From Caecitellus pseudoparvulus (taxonomy: Eukaryota; Bigyra: Bicosoecida): a stretch of DNA of 64,000 nt. The position numbers were made by a program, and so were the translations under genes. The stretch is from positions 40,842-104,841 of the forward strand of contig CBFFRQ010000015.1 of assembly GCA_965644315.1 (NCBI GenBank). Reading direction: 5' to 3'. Each line of letters begins with the position of its first letter. The stretch's first letter is position 1. Positions 33,793-44,569 of the stretch are shown piece by piece. The notes below the pieces were generated by a model, which searched no databases, was not told the DNA's origin, and was given only the letters and a program-made list of their open reading frames with translations.

Positions 33793-35514
33793 ATGGCAGC
33801 CAAGGCCGGAGCAGAGAAGTTGTGTGGCACCGCAAAGTGGGCGACGCATGCCAGTGGCTTCCCCCACGATCTCTCTGACGAGCAGCGCGAGGTGAGTGGC
33901 GGTGCCCGTACCCCGCCGACGTGTGTGGGTGGCGTGTGCCGAGCACACCTTCCTTGCTGTGCCGCCTGCCTGCAGGAGCTGGACAAGTTCATGACCGCCG
34001 CCACGACCGAGACGCTAGAAGCAGTGAAGTTCCCCCACGAGACCAACGAGGATGTTGCCTGCAGGTTCATGCGTGCGCGCAAGTTCGGTGTGGAGGACGC
34101 CTTGACCATGATCAACAACTGTAAGATAAGTACCTCTTGTGCTGACAGCTGCAGCGTGCCGTGGCGTGGGTGTGTGTAATTGTAGGGCGGCATGGTGGAG
34201 CTCCTGATGTGTGTTGTGCCGTGGGGTTGCATTGTGCTCCAGGGGCCACGTGGGCCGTCCCTGGCTGCCCACTCGACCTCGCGTTTGGTGCGCGTTTCGC
34301 CGACATGCCCGGTAGTTCTCGCCGCGTTGGCTCCGTCCTGCACTGAGTTTCCCTCCGCCCCCCCTCCGCACGAGTGGCGCAAGGGATTCAACATGGAGTA
34401 CGTGACCATGACCGACCCTGACGAGTTGCTGGGCTGCACTGAGGAGGAGATCTTGTACTTCTGGCCCCAGACACGCCTGCCGCACACGGACAAGGACAGC
34501 CGCCCAGTGTACCTGGAGAAGACGGGCTGCATTGACGTGACGGGGCTGCTGTCTGTGAGCAACATGGACCGCCTCGTGCAGTGGCACGTGCAGTGCACGG
34601 AGGTAGACTCTGGCCGGCTGTTTCGGGAGATCACCGCTGAGGTGGCAGATGGCAGCCGCAAGCTGTCCAAGGGCGCCACCACTGTCACGCAGGGCACCAA
34701 CATCCTGGACCTGGAGAACTTCTCCATGGGCATGTTCATGGGGGAGAGCAAGGAGTACTTGGGCCGCATCTCCAAGATCTCCCAGGACTACTACCCCGAA
34801 ACCATGGGCAAGATGTTTATCGTGAACGCCCCCATGATCTTCACCACCGTCTGGTCGGTGGTCAAGGGCTGGCTGGACCCCCGCACGGTGGCCAAGATCG
34901 GCCTGTATGGCGGCCCCTCTGAGTACAAGGAGAAGCTCTTCGAGCAGCTGGGCGGCGCTGACAAGACGCCCGTCGAGTACGGCGGCACGTGGAAGCGGCC
35001 TGGCGGCGGCCCCCTCTTCTCTGCCTCAGTCAAGTCGCACATGATTGAGAAGCAGTCCAGCTTCACCTCCGTCGTGCCCATCAAGAAGGGGCAGCGCTTC
35101 GTGAGCCGGTGGTGGGCTGACGCGGACGGCGTCACGTTCTCTGTGCAGTGGGTCCCTGGCGCGACAGAAGACCCCAAGGACGCCTCTGTGGGAGAGATGA
35201 TCTTTGCAAAGAAGGAGGTGACCTCCTGCACCGGCTCAGCTAACGTGACCGGCGTTAAGCACTGCCCCTCCGCTGACGAGGCGGAGGAGGGCGACCATTT
35301 GGGTGTGTACGTTGTGCAGTGGCAGAACAACCACAAGGGGGGCTACTTCTCCTCTGGCTCACGCACCATCACCTACTGCGCCCTGGCCAAGTCCATCAAG
35401 TGCCGCGGGCAGCTGAATGCCGAGGCACGCGAGGCCGCCGCAGCCGCCAGTGGTGGCGCTGCTGGGGCCGAGGGCACGGCCCCTTCTGAGGGCACTGCAG
35501 CAGCTGCCGAGTAA
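33793..35514 (+). CDS. SEC14-like CRAL-TRIO lipid-transfer protein
   Basis: Exons are 33793-33891, 33976-34120 and about 34372-35514. Residues 1 to about 90 form the CRAL-TRIO N domain, with FPHETNEDVACRFMRARKFGVEDAL. The lipid-binding domain follows: DSRPVYLEKTGCIDVTGL, ILDLENFSMGMF, YYPETMGKMFIVNAPMIF and KIGLYGG. After it come PVEYGGTWKRPGG and a GOLD-like beta domain ending TITYCALAKSIKCR, then an Ala/Glu tail. SEC14 proteins exchange phosphatidylinositol and other lipids between membranes, and the GOLD-like end recalls SEC14L2/patellin proteins. The second intron is a problem. Its donor (GTAAGA after 34120) leaves one base over, but no AG near WRKGFN fits that phase. The exact 3' splice site is therefore unresolved, and a one-base error is possible. 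Confidence 0.85.
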
Positions 35515-35650
35515 GCTAGTGGTGTGACATGTTCCAAATTCACTTTCGGATTGACGCATGCATTGTGTGCAGTCATTGTGCAGAGTAAAGTGGCGCGTAG
35601 GCCTGCGCAGCTGCCGCAGCACAACCCGAGCAAACGGGCTATGCTGCAGG

Positions 35651-37187
35651 CTAGTGGAAAATGTCGTCCGAGAGCTGGCGGCCCCCGAACAAGCCCTGCG
35701 AGTCATGGCGCCCCAGGGAATCGTGGCGCTCCAGCCAGGCTGTGTGGCCTGCGGGCATGGCGGCGCCGACGACGGCTGGGGCGGGGGACAATGCAGGAGG
35801 TGCGGACGCCAGCGCCTGCAGTGGCTGCGCACCCGTCCCCAGCCCCAAGCCGACCCGCTCACCACCCTGCCCGTCCTCATCACTGTCTTCGCTGGTGGAG
35901 GTGCCCACGTCTGCGGGGAAGCTCTCCCCCCTCCGTGCGCGAACACTGCGTGGTTGGTGCAGGTCGGTGCGGAGGCTGTCTGTGCTGAGCCCCCGTGCCC
36001 TGCGCCGGCCTCCAACTGCAGCCCCCGCAGGTGCAGCTTGCACACCCACTGGGCACGGAAACTCCACCCCCACTGATTCTCCAGTGGTGTTTCGGGGGAG
36101 ACCAGCGCCAGGAAGGATGCCCGTGCCAGCCCCAACGAAAGCGCCTTCTAGGGGAGGGAAAGGCCCACCTGGGGGCACAGGCATTTCGCTGTATGGCATG
36201 AGCAAGTCCACCGTACAAGCCCTCAGCAGGTACTCTTCCCTGTCTTCGCCTGCCGGAACGGGGTCGGGCAGGCGGTCGAAATCAGGAGAGGCCTTGCCAT
36301 CGCGCCTGGTCTGGCGTTTGGCCACAGTGAAGCGCGTGCTCAAGGTGCGCGCGACCTTTCCCCCCCGCAAGGGCAGGTCCCACAGGAAACGAAAGGGGCG
36401 ATTTCCGTGGTGTGAAGTGAGGGGGAGGGAGGACGTGAAGACTTTGAGGATCACCGTACCATGCTCCCCCTTCAACTCTGATTGCAGCCTGGCCAGCTGC
36501 GCCTTGCCGTCCTCAGACCTGGCGTTGAAGGGCTTGCGTATGCGAGGGTTCTTTACAGTGACCTCATGCACCGCGTAGCACGTCGTGGGCTCTTCATCTG
36601 GGCGCATTTTGAAACAGCCAGCTATCGTTACGACTGCGCGAGAGCGACCGGGGTTCATGAAAGACTCAAGCAGGACACAGGCACGCAAACAAGCAACGCC
36701 TTCCGCACTTGCTGACTGTTCTCGAACGTCCATGCCGCGCTCCAGGTCGTGGCTGCGAAAGTAACGACCGGCGTGGTGGGTTTCTCCCGCAAGGACTGCT
36801 GCGAAACAAGTTCTATGCGCACCTGGACGCCGGCCGACCGTCAAAGTAGACGATACTGGGGCGCAGCCTGGCCTGCAGCTCCCTGCCCACATCGTCACCA
36901 ACGAATGCCTCTGCGCCAACAGGTGCTGCAGGGGACTCCGCTGTCTGCCGAGGGAGCTGGGCAAGGCGTTCCTCGATGGCGGCCAAAACGCTCTGCGGAA
37001 GTTGCATCCTGATGGTGTGCCGAGTTTGAGTCGTCGTGCCGCTGCCATCATAGGTGATGTGCCACAAGGCACTCTGCATGCCGGTTAATCTCAGCAGCCC
37101 CCCTAAGGCCTCACTGCAGGCAATGTCCCGCACGCAGGACTGCTGCAGGGGGTTTCTCCGGTGTGGAGCAGGATTTTCGCCTGCCAT
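35651..37187 (-). CDS. Unknown two-exon protein
   Basis: Exons 37187-36823 and 36752-35651 give 488 residues. The 70-nt intron runs from GTGCGC to TTTCGCAG and joins RPAS-SHDLERGMDV in frame. The N-terminal 120 residues (YDGSGTTTQTRHTIRM, a helix, RPSIVYFDGRP) are probably folded. Residues about 150-290 are also ordered, with an AVVTIAGCFKMRP strand pair, KNPRIRKPFN and PFRFLWDLPLRGGKVA. The C-terminal ~170 residues are Pro/Gly/Ser-rich and disordered with an acidic patch (STSEDSDEDGQGG). There is no signal peptide or membrane segment. I do not recognise the family. It is convergent with the SEC14-like gene (136-bp gap) and starts 232 bp after the stop of the next minus-strand gene. Confidence 0.6.
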
Positions 37188-37419
37188 GGTGCGCAGTTGG
37201 TCTGTTCACAACCGCCTCGGCTGTGCAGACACCGAGCGGCGGAGAGTGGAATCGAATTGGGAAATGAATGAAGTTGGAAAGCTCTACTGTATGCGCTGTT
37301 TGTTGTTTTCGGTTTGCGCGCGGGAGGGGATTGGATGGCGCTTCGTGGGAACCCCCCTTGGCGTACGTGGTGGGGCTTGCGAAGTTTTCGTGCACGCTGC
37401 CGCGCCGAGGTGCCTGCAT

Positions 37420-39181
37420 TCACAGCGTCACATCCCCATCCGCATCGACAACACGAGCAACCCCATGCACTGCACCTGGTCCACCTTCTCCTTCTTCTTC
37501 GGGAGCTGGAGTGGACCTGCCGTGGCCGTCCTCCTCCTCCGCCCCTGCCGCAATTGCGCCAGCGCTTGCAGCGCTGCTGACTGACGGGTGCCGTGTCGCC
37601 AGGCGAGGCGGCGCGGACCCAGGGGGTGCAAGGTCAGGCGCTGTCGCTGTTGCGGGCGGCCTGTCTGACTTCACGGCCGTGAACAACACGGCGGTGTACA
37701 CTGTCTTCATCATGGAGTGCAGGTTCGCGGTGTACGTGCAGAGGCGGGTGCCCTCGGACACCATGTCGAAGCCAGCGGCAACGATGGCATGGCGCAACTC
37801 GAAGTACGACAGCTCCAGGCTGCGTTCATAGCCTGATGGGGACTGGGTCCCCCCTCCCACACCTCCCGTGCCGCCACCCAGCGCCTCGCCGTCCCCCGCC
37901 CCAACATGGGAGGCCCAGTGGTACAGCAGTGGCCCCAAATTGATCCACACTCCACCTGGTCGCAACAAGCGGTGGATGGTTGTCACGTACTCCAGGGCAA
38001 CTGGGGCCGTGTCCAAGAAGAAGCAAGTCACCACTGCATCCCATGTACCCTCCCCAGTCCCGTACAGCTCCAGGAAGTCCCCTGACGTCATGCTGAGATT
38101 CAGCTGTGGGTTCGTGGACAGGATGTCACTGGGTGCGATGTCTGGCACGGCGACAGGGCGCAGCATGTCTCCAGGTTTGAAGTGGTTCCCCGTGTCGTGC
38201 AGCCAAGGGTACAGCGTCAGGGACAGCGGCGCGGTGACGCTGTTCAGGATGAAATTCGACGAGAACAGCATAAAGTAGCTGGCATCATTGCCCTGCGTCG
38301 CATAGCCTCGTGCAGCTATGTCGAAGGCCAGTCGACCCAAACCACACCCCGGCACGAGCACACGCTGCATGTTGCGGTTCGCGTCCGTCACGGGCAGGTG
38401 CTTGTCGAGCTCCGCCAGCAGCGGGCCATACACGTGCTCCCGCTCCAACAGCCCCTCTTGCGACCAGTCCCGCACCAACATGGCGAGAGTGATCTTGACT
38501 TTGTGGAAGTGTTCAGCAGAGCTGCGCAGCGGAGCCTCTGGTACGGTTGCTGGCGGAGGCAACACGCGGCGGGAAGCCATGGGGTCTGCCTTTGCAGAGG
38601 CCTCATCCATGGCTGCCTTGCCTTCGCTAGCATCCTCTCGGGCGTGGGCTTGGCTCTGGCTGGCTTTTGCCTCCTCACTGCCTTGACCGGCTTGGCCTCC
38701 CGTGGCCGTTGCAGCACTGCCAACGCCAGTGACGCCCAACTCAGGCATGCCAAGCTCCTTCTCCTGGGACCTGGCAATGCTGTTCAAAGCCTGCTGATTA
38801 TAGAAGACCCCAGCTCGAGTCGCACTGGCTTTGCTCTGCAAAACACCCTCCGGACTGCACAAGGGAATGCAAAGCAGGAAGCGGGAACGTGCGGAAAGTG
38901 GAGCGCAGCGGAGCGCTTTCTGCCCCTGCTGGAGGCTGTCACGCTTTGGGAACGAGGCTTCACGGCACGCACAGCAAGGCCAAAAGGTGCTCGGGTAGCT
39001 TTGCAGCGTGAGACTCCCTCCTGCGGAGCTCAAGCTCCATCCATTGGGAGTAGTCTCTGAAAGCCTGCAGCACTGCTGTGAAGTGCGCCCTCTCAGCTGC
39101 ATCCGTCGCCTTGCCACTGTCACCACCACCTGCTGCAGACCCAGCTGCACTGGATTCCACAACGCCTGCTTTGCTACTCAT
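37420..39181 (-). CDS. CARNMT1: Carnosine N-methyltransferase-like (N2227 family)
   Basis: Exons 39181-38973 and 38854-37420 give 547 residues; animal CARNMT1 is about 400. The N-terminus AHFTAVLQAFRDYSQWM matches the family's opening helix. The intron joins HLLALL to PEGVLQSKAS. The SAM-binding core is clear: LVPGCGLGRLAFDIAARG (motif I), NDASYFMLFSSNFILN, MTSGDFLELY, FFLDTAPVALEYV and GGVWINLGPLLYHW. CARNMT1 methylates carnosine to anserine with SAM. In a protist the acceptor could be another His-containing peptide. Extra length comes from an Ala/Ser/Glu-rich insert before the core, a glycine-rich loop (GGGTGGVGGG) and a disordered acidic tail. It is divergent from the surface-protein gene at 39548. 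Confidence 0.88.
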
Positions 39182-39547
39182 AGGCACAGTGGAGGCAGCT
39201 GACTGCAGCGACACGCGGGCGAGTGAGCGCCACCGAACTCTGGCCCAGGGTCCACTCCTGACCTACAAAGCAACGCCAATCGGGCAAGGACTCAGAGAAG
39301 AGGCAGTAACGGAGCACAATGCACCTTCGTTCAAATTTAGCCTTTCTCTATATCAACAATTTACATGACCGGCGAAACAAGCGTGTCGCAGGCCCCTCCG
39401 CCTGCAACGGCCACGCCAGACCAGTGCTTGCCGCCACGTGAAGCGCACTGCGGCGTGCGCTGCTTCTGCGGCATCCTGGATCGGAGCACGCATTCTTGGG
39501 CAGGACAAGCTTCCATGCAGGCGATCCCCACGAGCTGTTGTTTTAGG
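39182..39547. promoter_or_regulatory. Divergent promoter region
   Basis: These 366 bp between two divergent ATGs must hold both promoters. Around 39335-39370 the sequence is AT-rich (tttctctatatcaacaattt), unusual for this genome and a plausible core-promoter segment. No gene is seen. Confidence 0.4.
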
Positions 39548-42500
39548 ATGGGCAAGTGGCGCGTCGCCTCAGCTGCTGCAGGTACGCCCGCATGCTTGCA
39601 AATCCCGCAGGCACCGAAACCCTGCGGCATTGTGAAGCCAGAAAGGCCTCTGAGCTTCCCAGGCGTGTCGAAAAGCATGCATTGATTGCACACTTAATGT
39701 GTTCCCTGTTTCCTCCCATGTGCAGTGCTCGCTCTGTTGGCAGGAGTGACAGTGTCAGTGGCTCAAGGCGCAGTCGATGTAGCTGGAGCCCCAACAAAGC
39801 TACCTTCTCCGCATGAACTTCGTTGGGGCACCGCCGAGGAGAGCACAGGCACCATAGAAGCTCCAGTTGACCATCGAGCTCCTGTCTCTACGCCACCCGA
39901 GCTGCACCCTGAAAGCGTCAATGTGGGAGTGCCACATGACACAGCGATCGAGCCTCTGCCGCCACATGAGGGTGGTATGGAAGAAGCGGAAGGCCTGCAG
40001 GAGGCCTTACACTCCACCCCCAATTTTCATTCTGATGCTGCAGTCCCTGATCCTGTGCCTGAGGCTGTGACAGAGGGTGAGAGCGATGGTACCGAGCCTG
40101 TGCCTATGGCCGAGGCTGATAGCGAGAGCGAGGGTGCTGTGCCCGAGCCCAAGCCCGAGGCTGTGGTTGGTGCTGGTGGCGAGAGCAAGAGCGAGGGTGC
40201 TGGTGCTGTGCCTGAGCCCGAGGCTGTGGCTGGTGCTGATGGCGAGAGCAAGAGCGAGGGTTGCTGTGCCTGAGCCCGAGGCTGTGGCTGGTGCTGGTGG
40301 CGAGAGCGAGGGTGCTGGTGCTGTTGCTGTGGCTGAGACTGGTGTTGAGAGCGAGGGTGCTGGTGCTGGTGCTGTGCCTGAGCCTGAGGCTGAGCCTGGG
40401 GTTGGTGGCGAGAGCGAGGGTGCTGGTGCTGTGCCTGAGGCTGTGGCTGAGACTGGTGTTGAGGGCGAGGGTGCTGGTGCGGATGCTGTGCCTGAGCCCG
40501 AGGCTGTGCCTGAGCCTGAGGCTGAGCCTGGGGTTGGTGGCGAGAGCGAGGGTGCTGGTGCTGTGCCTGAGGCTGTGGCTGAGACTGGTGTTGAGGGCGA
40601 GGGTGCTGGTGCGGATGCTGTGCCTCAGCCTGAGGCTGTGCATGAGCCTGAGGCTGAGCCTGAGGCTGGTGGCGAGAGCAAGAGCGAGGGTGCTGGTGCT
40701 GGTGCTGTGCCTGAGCCCGAGGCTGTGCCTGAGCCTGAGGCTGAGCCTGAGGCTGGTGGCGAGAGCGAGGGTGCTGGTGCTGGTGCTGTTGCTGTGGCTG
40801 AGACTGTGCCTGAGCCTGAGCCCGAGCCTGAGGTTGGTGGCGAGAGCGAGGGTGCTGGTGCTGTGCCTGAGGCTGTGGCTGAGACTGGTGTTGAGGGCGA
40901 GGGTGCTGGTGCGGATGCTGTGCCTGAGCCTGAGGCTGTGCCTGAGCCTGAGGCTGAGCCTGGTGCTGGTGGCGAGAGCAAGAGCGAGGGTGCTGGTGCT
41001 GTTGCTGAGGCTGTGCCTGAGGCTGAGGCTGAGGTTGAGGCTGGTGGTGTGCCTGAGGTTGATTTCGAGGGTGGTGGTGCTGGTGCTGTGCCTGAGGCTG
41101 GTGGTGAGGGCGCTTTGGTTGATCTGGAGGGCTCAAGTGATGCCCTGGTTTCGTCGGATATGGCAGTTTCTCAGGAGAACGACCATGGCATGGCGCCCGA
41201 GACGAAAGGCTCACAAGAGCAGGGTATCATCCCCACAATGGCAGAAGAAGTCCGCACAGCGCATGAGTCCGTCAGCCCCAATGCTGGCGTTCCCTTTCAT
41301 GCTGGAGAGGGGGGTTTCCCGTCCCCTGCACCAGACAGCGTTCTACAGGCAGTCGTCGATCCAGACGGATCCATTGTATCAGCTGCACCACTCGGCACGG
41401 TGCAAAGAACCCACGAGTCGACCATTCAACTCGGTCATGGGCATGGAGACAGTGCTGTAGTTTCCATCAGCGACGCAGCAAGCATTTCCCCCGAAGGTTT
41501 GTCTCTCGCTGCCTTGAGTTCTGCCCAAGACCCTGCAGGCGAGACTTTGCTCGACAGCTCCTCAGTGTCAGGAGTAGTTGATGCCAGTGAAACACCTGCG
41601 ACGCATGTGGTCTCGGTGCAGCCAGATAGTGCTGATGCAGAGGAGGCACTATCTCAGTGCCACATTGAGCTTGCTCGGGCTCAGCAGCAGCTGAATCTCG
41701 TGCCGTGGACCCTGCACACCATGAACGCTACCTTCGAGCTGGGACTCGCGTGGGTGCAGCCCATTTCCGGTGTGATTGTCCCACCATGTGAGGCTGTTCT
41801 CTCTCCAATCGTAGGACTTCTCGCGCCATTGGTAGGTAGCGTGCTTCGTGGTGCTGTGAAGGGTCTCCTGGTACCTTTTGGCAGCTTGACCCCAGCTTTG
41901 GCAAGTCTCTTTCAGTCGGCTTTTCCAGAGCACCTGCAGCGCTTTGCTCACTCTTGTGCTGAAAGTGTCTTCTTATCCTTTGTGTTGAGCACGTGCATTG
42001 TCGGTGTCGCTGCTGCTCTAAGCCTGTGCTTGCCTGGGTCAAAACGCGGCACATCCAATCCGGGGGAATCCTACTCGGCTTCGGCTGAGCCGCGCACCCC
42101 CAAACGAAGCATGCATCCTGCTCTGGCTGCAGCAGCAGCAGCCTCTTCCACACCTCCTCAACTTGGCCGAGCGACTTCGGACAACTCTGCTGAACGCGGC
42201 ATTCCTTACCAGCCGCCGGCCCAGAACACCGGCCTTGCTTCGGGCAGCGCACCAACCCCCGCTCCGTTCGGCATGCCCCAGGGTGGGACTTTTGGCGCCC
42301 CTGCCCAGGCTCCTCACGAAATAGGCGAATCCGCTCAGGGAGCAGGGGCTGCAGGGAGCACCACGGCACCCCCGGCTGGGGAAGGCGCCCTACACGCAGC
42401 CAGTGACGAGGTCGAGCCGGCTAGCAGTGCCGCTCCGCCTGTTCCATTCTTTAGCATGTCACAGGGCGGGGCAGGGACATCTCCCCAGGGTGCCTACACT

Positions 42501-43004
42501 CGCAAAAAGCCAAAGCAAGAGCTGTCGTACACCACATCAGGGATGGGGCAGCAGCTCCCCGCGTATGGCCAGCCTGGAGCGTTTGGGCCGGGCACAACGG
42601 CTCGCACGCACAGGCCATCGCTGGGCGGGTCCTCTGAGGCGGCCAGCACAGCTGCATCGTCAGCTGCCGGTGCACCGCCCATGGCCGGGGGGATGTGGGC
42701 AGGGCAGACGCTGCCGACCCACGCAGCCCAACCACCAGCAATGCCCGTGCCTGCGGGGATGTCTCCCGGCCGAGACAGCGACGCAGCCTCTCATTCGTCT
42801 GCTTTTGACGGCACAGGTGGGGATGACGGAGAAGCTCTGACGTCGGCATCGGTGGGAGCCAGCGGACTGGCTCTGCCTGACGATGACGCTGCGTCTGCGG
42901 GGCAAGCCATGGAAGGGGGCTCATCTGTCGGGCCACCCAAAGTGGCGTTCATGAACCCTGCCACGGCGGGGGGCGGCTACCGCGCCCGAACGAGCACAGG
43001 GTGA
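39548..43004 (+). CDS. Surface protein with Glu/Ala/Gly/Pro repeats, frameshifted
   Basis: Exon 1 is 39548-39581 and exon 2 starts at 39726. Splicing forms a signal peptide, MGKWRVASAAA-VLALLAGVTV. An acidic ectodomain follows, and at 40080-41110 a tandem repeat region with units such as GESEGAGAVPEPEA. Then come about 200 ordered residues and a membrane segment (SVFLSFVLSTCIVGVAAALSL, near 41965-42030). A Pro/Ser/Gly-rich tail of about 320 residues ends the protein. This is a type I membrane protein of about 1,100 residues. The acidic repeats suggest a wall or mucin-like spacer. Near 40261 the frame breaks: where other repeats read gagggtgct, this one reads gagggttgct, a single extra T. Upstream frame stops at 40273 and the downstream frame runs to 43004. 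It is either an assembly error or a truncating allele. Confidence 0.72.
40080..41110. repeat. Imperfect tandem repeats encoding acidic GAGAVPEPEA-like units
   Basis: About 1 kb of degenerate repeats is built from gagggtgctggtgctgtgcctgag-type units grouped into longer higher-order copies; stretches near 40407-40500 recur near 40527-40620 and 40836-40930. They encode Glu/Ala/Gly/Val/Pro. The reverse strand is also open (QAQPQAQHQHP) purely because of the repeat composition. Confidence 0.9.
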
Positions 43005-43072
43005 ACAGTTCACGAACGAAGGTGTTGTGTGCCTCACAAGGCAGGGGGAGTGTATCGTCCAGTACAAATGCA

Positions 43073-44449
43073 TCAGGTCTGGAGCAGAGCCTTCACTTTC
43101 GCACGCAGCAACGCAACACTCCTTGGCTGCTTGGCAGGCCAACCTGCGAGCTCGTGCACGAGACCTTGCACTGCACTTTTGCGCGCTGAGGTGTCACCAT
43201 CACTGCTTTGCTGCAGTCGCCTCCCCACCAGTGCACACACCTGCACACACGAAACAAGGATCTGGCCCGACGCCTGCGCTGCGCGTGCATCACCTGCCTC
43301 TGCAAGCCGACGAGCACCCACGACCCCGGCCGAGAGGGCAGACAAGGCATGCAGCGAGGCAGCCTCATCGGTCTGCCTTGCCCGGGCCAGTGCACCCGGG
43401 ACGCCTGTCAGCGCTGCTTGCAAGCAGGGGTGCCAAGGGAATGGCAAGCGTTCCGAGAACACTGCGGCACCGGCGGCGAGCATTGCAAGTGCTGAGGTTG
43501 CCGCCTCTGGACAACCACGTGCATGTGCAACCAAAGCCTTGATGAGAACCGGGGTAAAGCTCATAGGCTCTGATGCCAAGCACATGGGCAATGCCGCCGC
43601 CCAGCGAGTTGAGGTTGCGTGGGGGCAATTAGTAAGAGCGTCTACAGCTGCTTGTGCAGCCTGGAGAGCAGGTAGCGAGTCCACCGTGCATGCCTGCAAA
43701 ACGGCTTGCATGACTTCTGCAGCAGCTCCCCTGCTCTCGAACGGCGGAGGCTCGATGCTGACTCCGAGCAGCTGCAGCCCAGCTTCCCCTCCGCTGCCAG
43801 CGTCGGCCCGTGTCCATTCCGAGGCTGCAGCCAGGACCGCGAGGGCAGCTGGGATGAGGGTCGGCTGAAGTGCTGGACATCTGTCCTGACGAGCTAGCAT
43901 GGCAGAAATTGCGGACAGAAACCCAGTTCCTTGGCCTGGTACGATCTCCAACCGGCGCCTTTTGGCAGGCTCAGCGGCGGCGACAGGTTCGCAGCCACAT
44001 GCCTGGCACAGCAGAGCAACAGCCAGGCAAGCCACCACGTCATCAGTTTGGAGCTGCGCCACATCTGAAAGAACTGCACCAGGTACAGGCTGAGAGGGCT
44101 GCCCATGTGGGGGAGGGGTGCGGAGCCATAGCAGCAAGCGCGAAGCAACGTCCCACAGAGGTTGCTGGCCGCCTTGGCAAGTCTCTTGGGGCCGCTTGCG
44201 CCCACCCAAAGGTTCGCAGACTTCTCTTCCATTCTTTAGAGTATGATTTACAAAGAACCCAAGAGCGGCCTTGCGCATGGGCTGCCCGACAGGGGTCTGC
44301 AGGATTGGCGTGGCTGCGGAACTTGTTGCTCCTGGTTCAGCAGCCAGGGCGTCCAAGATCGCAGCCTCAGGCGAAGTGGACCTGCTAGACCCGAGAGAAA
44401 ACAGATATCCGCCAACCCTCACTCTGTGCGCACCAGGTCCTGCTGCCAT
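43073..44449 (-). CDS. Unknown Ala/Leu-rich helical protein
   Basis: One exon, 458 residues, starting at the ATG of MAAGPGAHRVRVGG; the frame is open upstream only from a GTG. The protein is almost entirely helical, with repeated Ala/Leu helices such as AALAVLAAASEWTRA, AVLQACTVDSLPALQAA and ALAMLAAGAAVFSER. This suits a HEAT/ARM-like solenoid. A short basic patch (PAKRRRLEIVPG) lies near residue 155 and could be a nuclear signal. There is no signal peptide. No family is recognised. It is convergent with the surface-protein gene (68-bp gap), and its start lies 120 bp after the stop of the next minus-strand gene. Confidence 0.65.
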   Translation of the reverse strand: MAAGPGAHRVRVGGYLFSLGSSRSTSPEAAILDALAAEPGATSSAATPILQTPVGQPMRKAALGFFVNHTLKNGREVCEPLGGRKRPQETCQGGQQPLWDVASRLLLWLRTPPPHGQPSQPVPGAVLSDVAQLQTDDVVACLAVALLCQACGCEPVAAAEPAKRRRLEIVPGQGTGFLSAISAMLARQDRCPALQPTLIPAALAVLAAASEWTRADAGSGGEAGLQLLGVSIEPPPFESRGAAAEVMQAVLQACTVDSLPALQAAQAAVDALTNCPHATSTRWAAALPMCLASEPMSFTPVLIKALVAHARGCPEAATSALAMLAAGAAVFSERLPFPWHPCLQAALTGVPGALARARQTDEAASLHALSALSAGVVGARRLAEAGDARAAQASGQILVSCVQVCALVGRRLQQSSDGDTSARKSAVQGLVHELAGWPAKQPRSVALLRAKVKALLQT

Positions 44450-44569
44450 TGTGGAGTTTGGGCCGAACAAGTGCCAGGCAACCACACGCTGGCATCGACG
44501 GCTCTCTCACAAGGCAGCCGCGCCGCCCTGCCCTGTGACAGCACCCACATATGAATTTGGGAGAAACGG

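Noticed and set aside
33555-34775. Minus-strand 406-codon frame
   Set aside because: It overlaps the SEC14-like exons in antisense and shows no domain.
40027-41214. Minus-strand Gln/His/Pro-rich frame of 395 codons
   Set aside because: It is antisense to the acidic repeat region and arises from repeat composition alone. The plus strand has the signal peptide and membrane segment.
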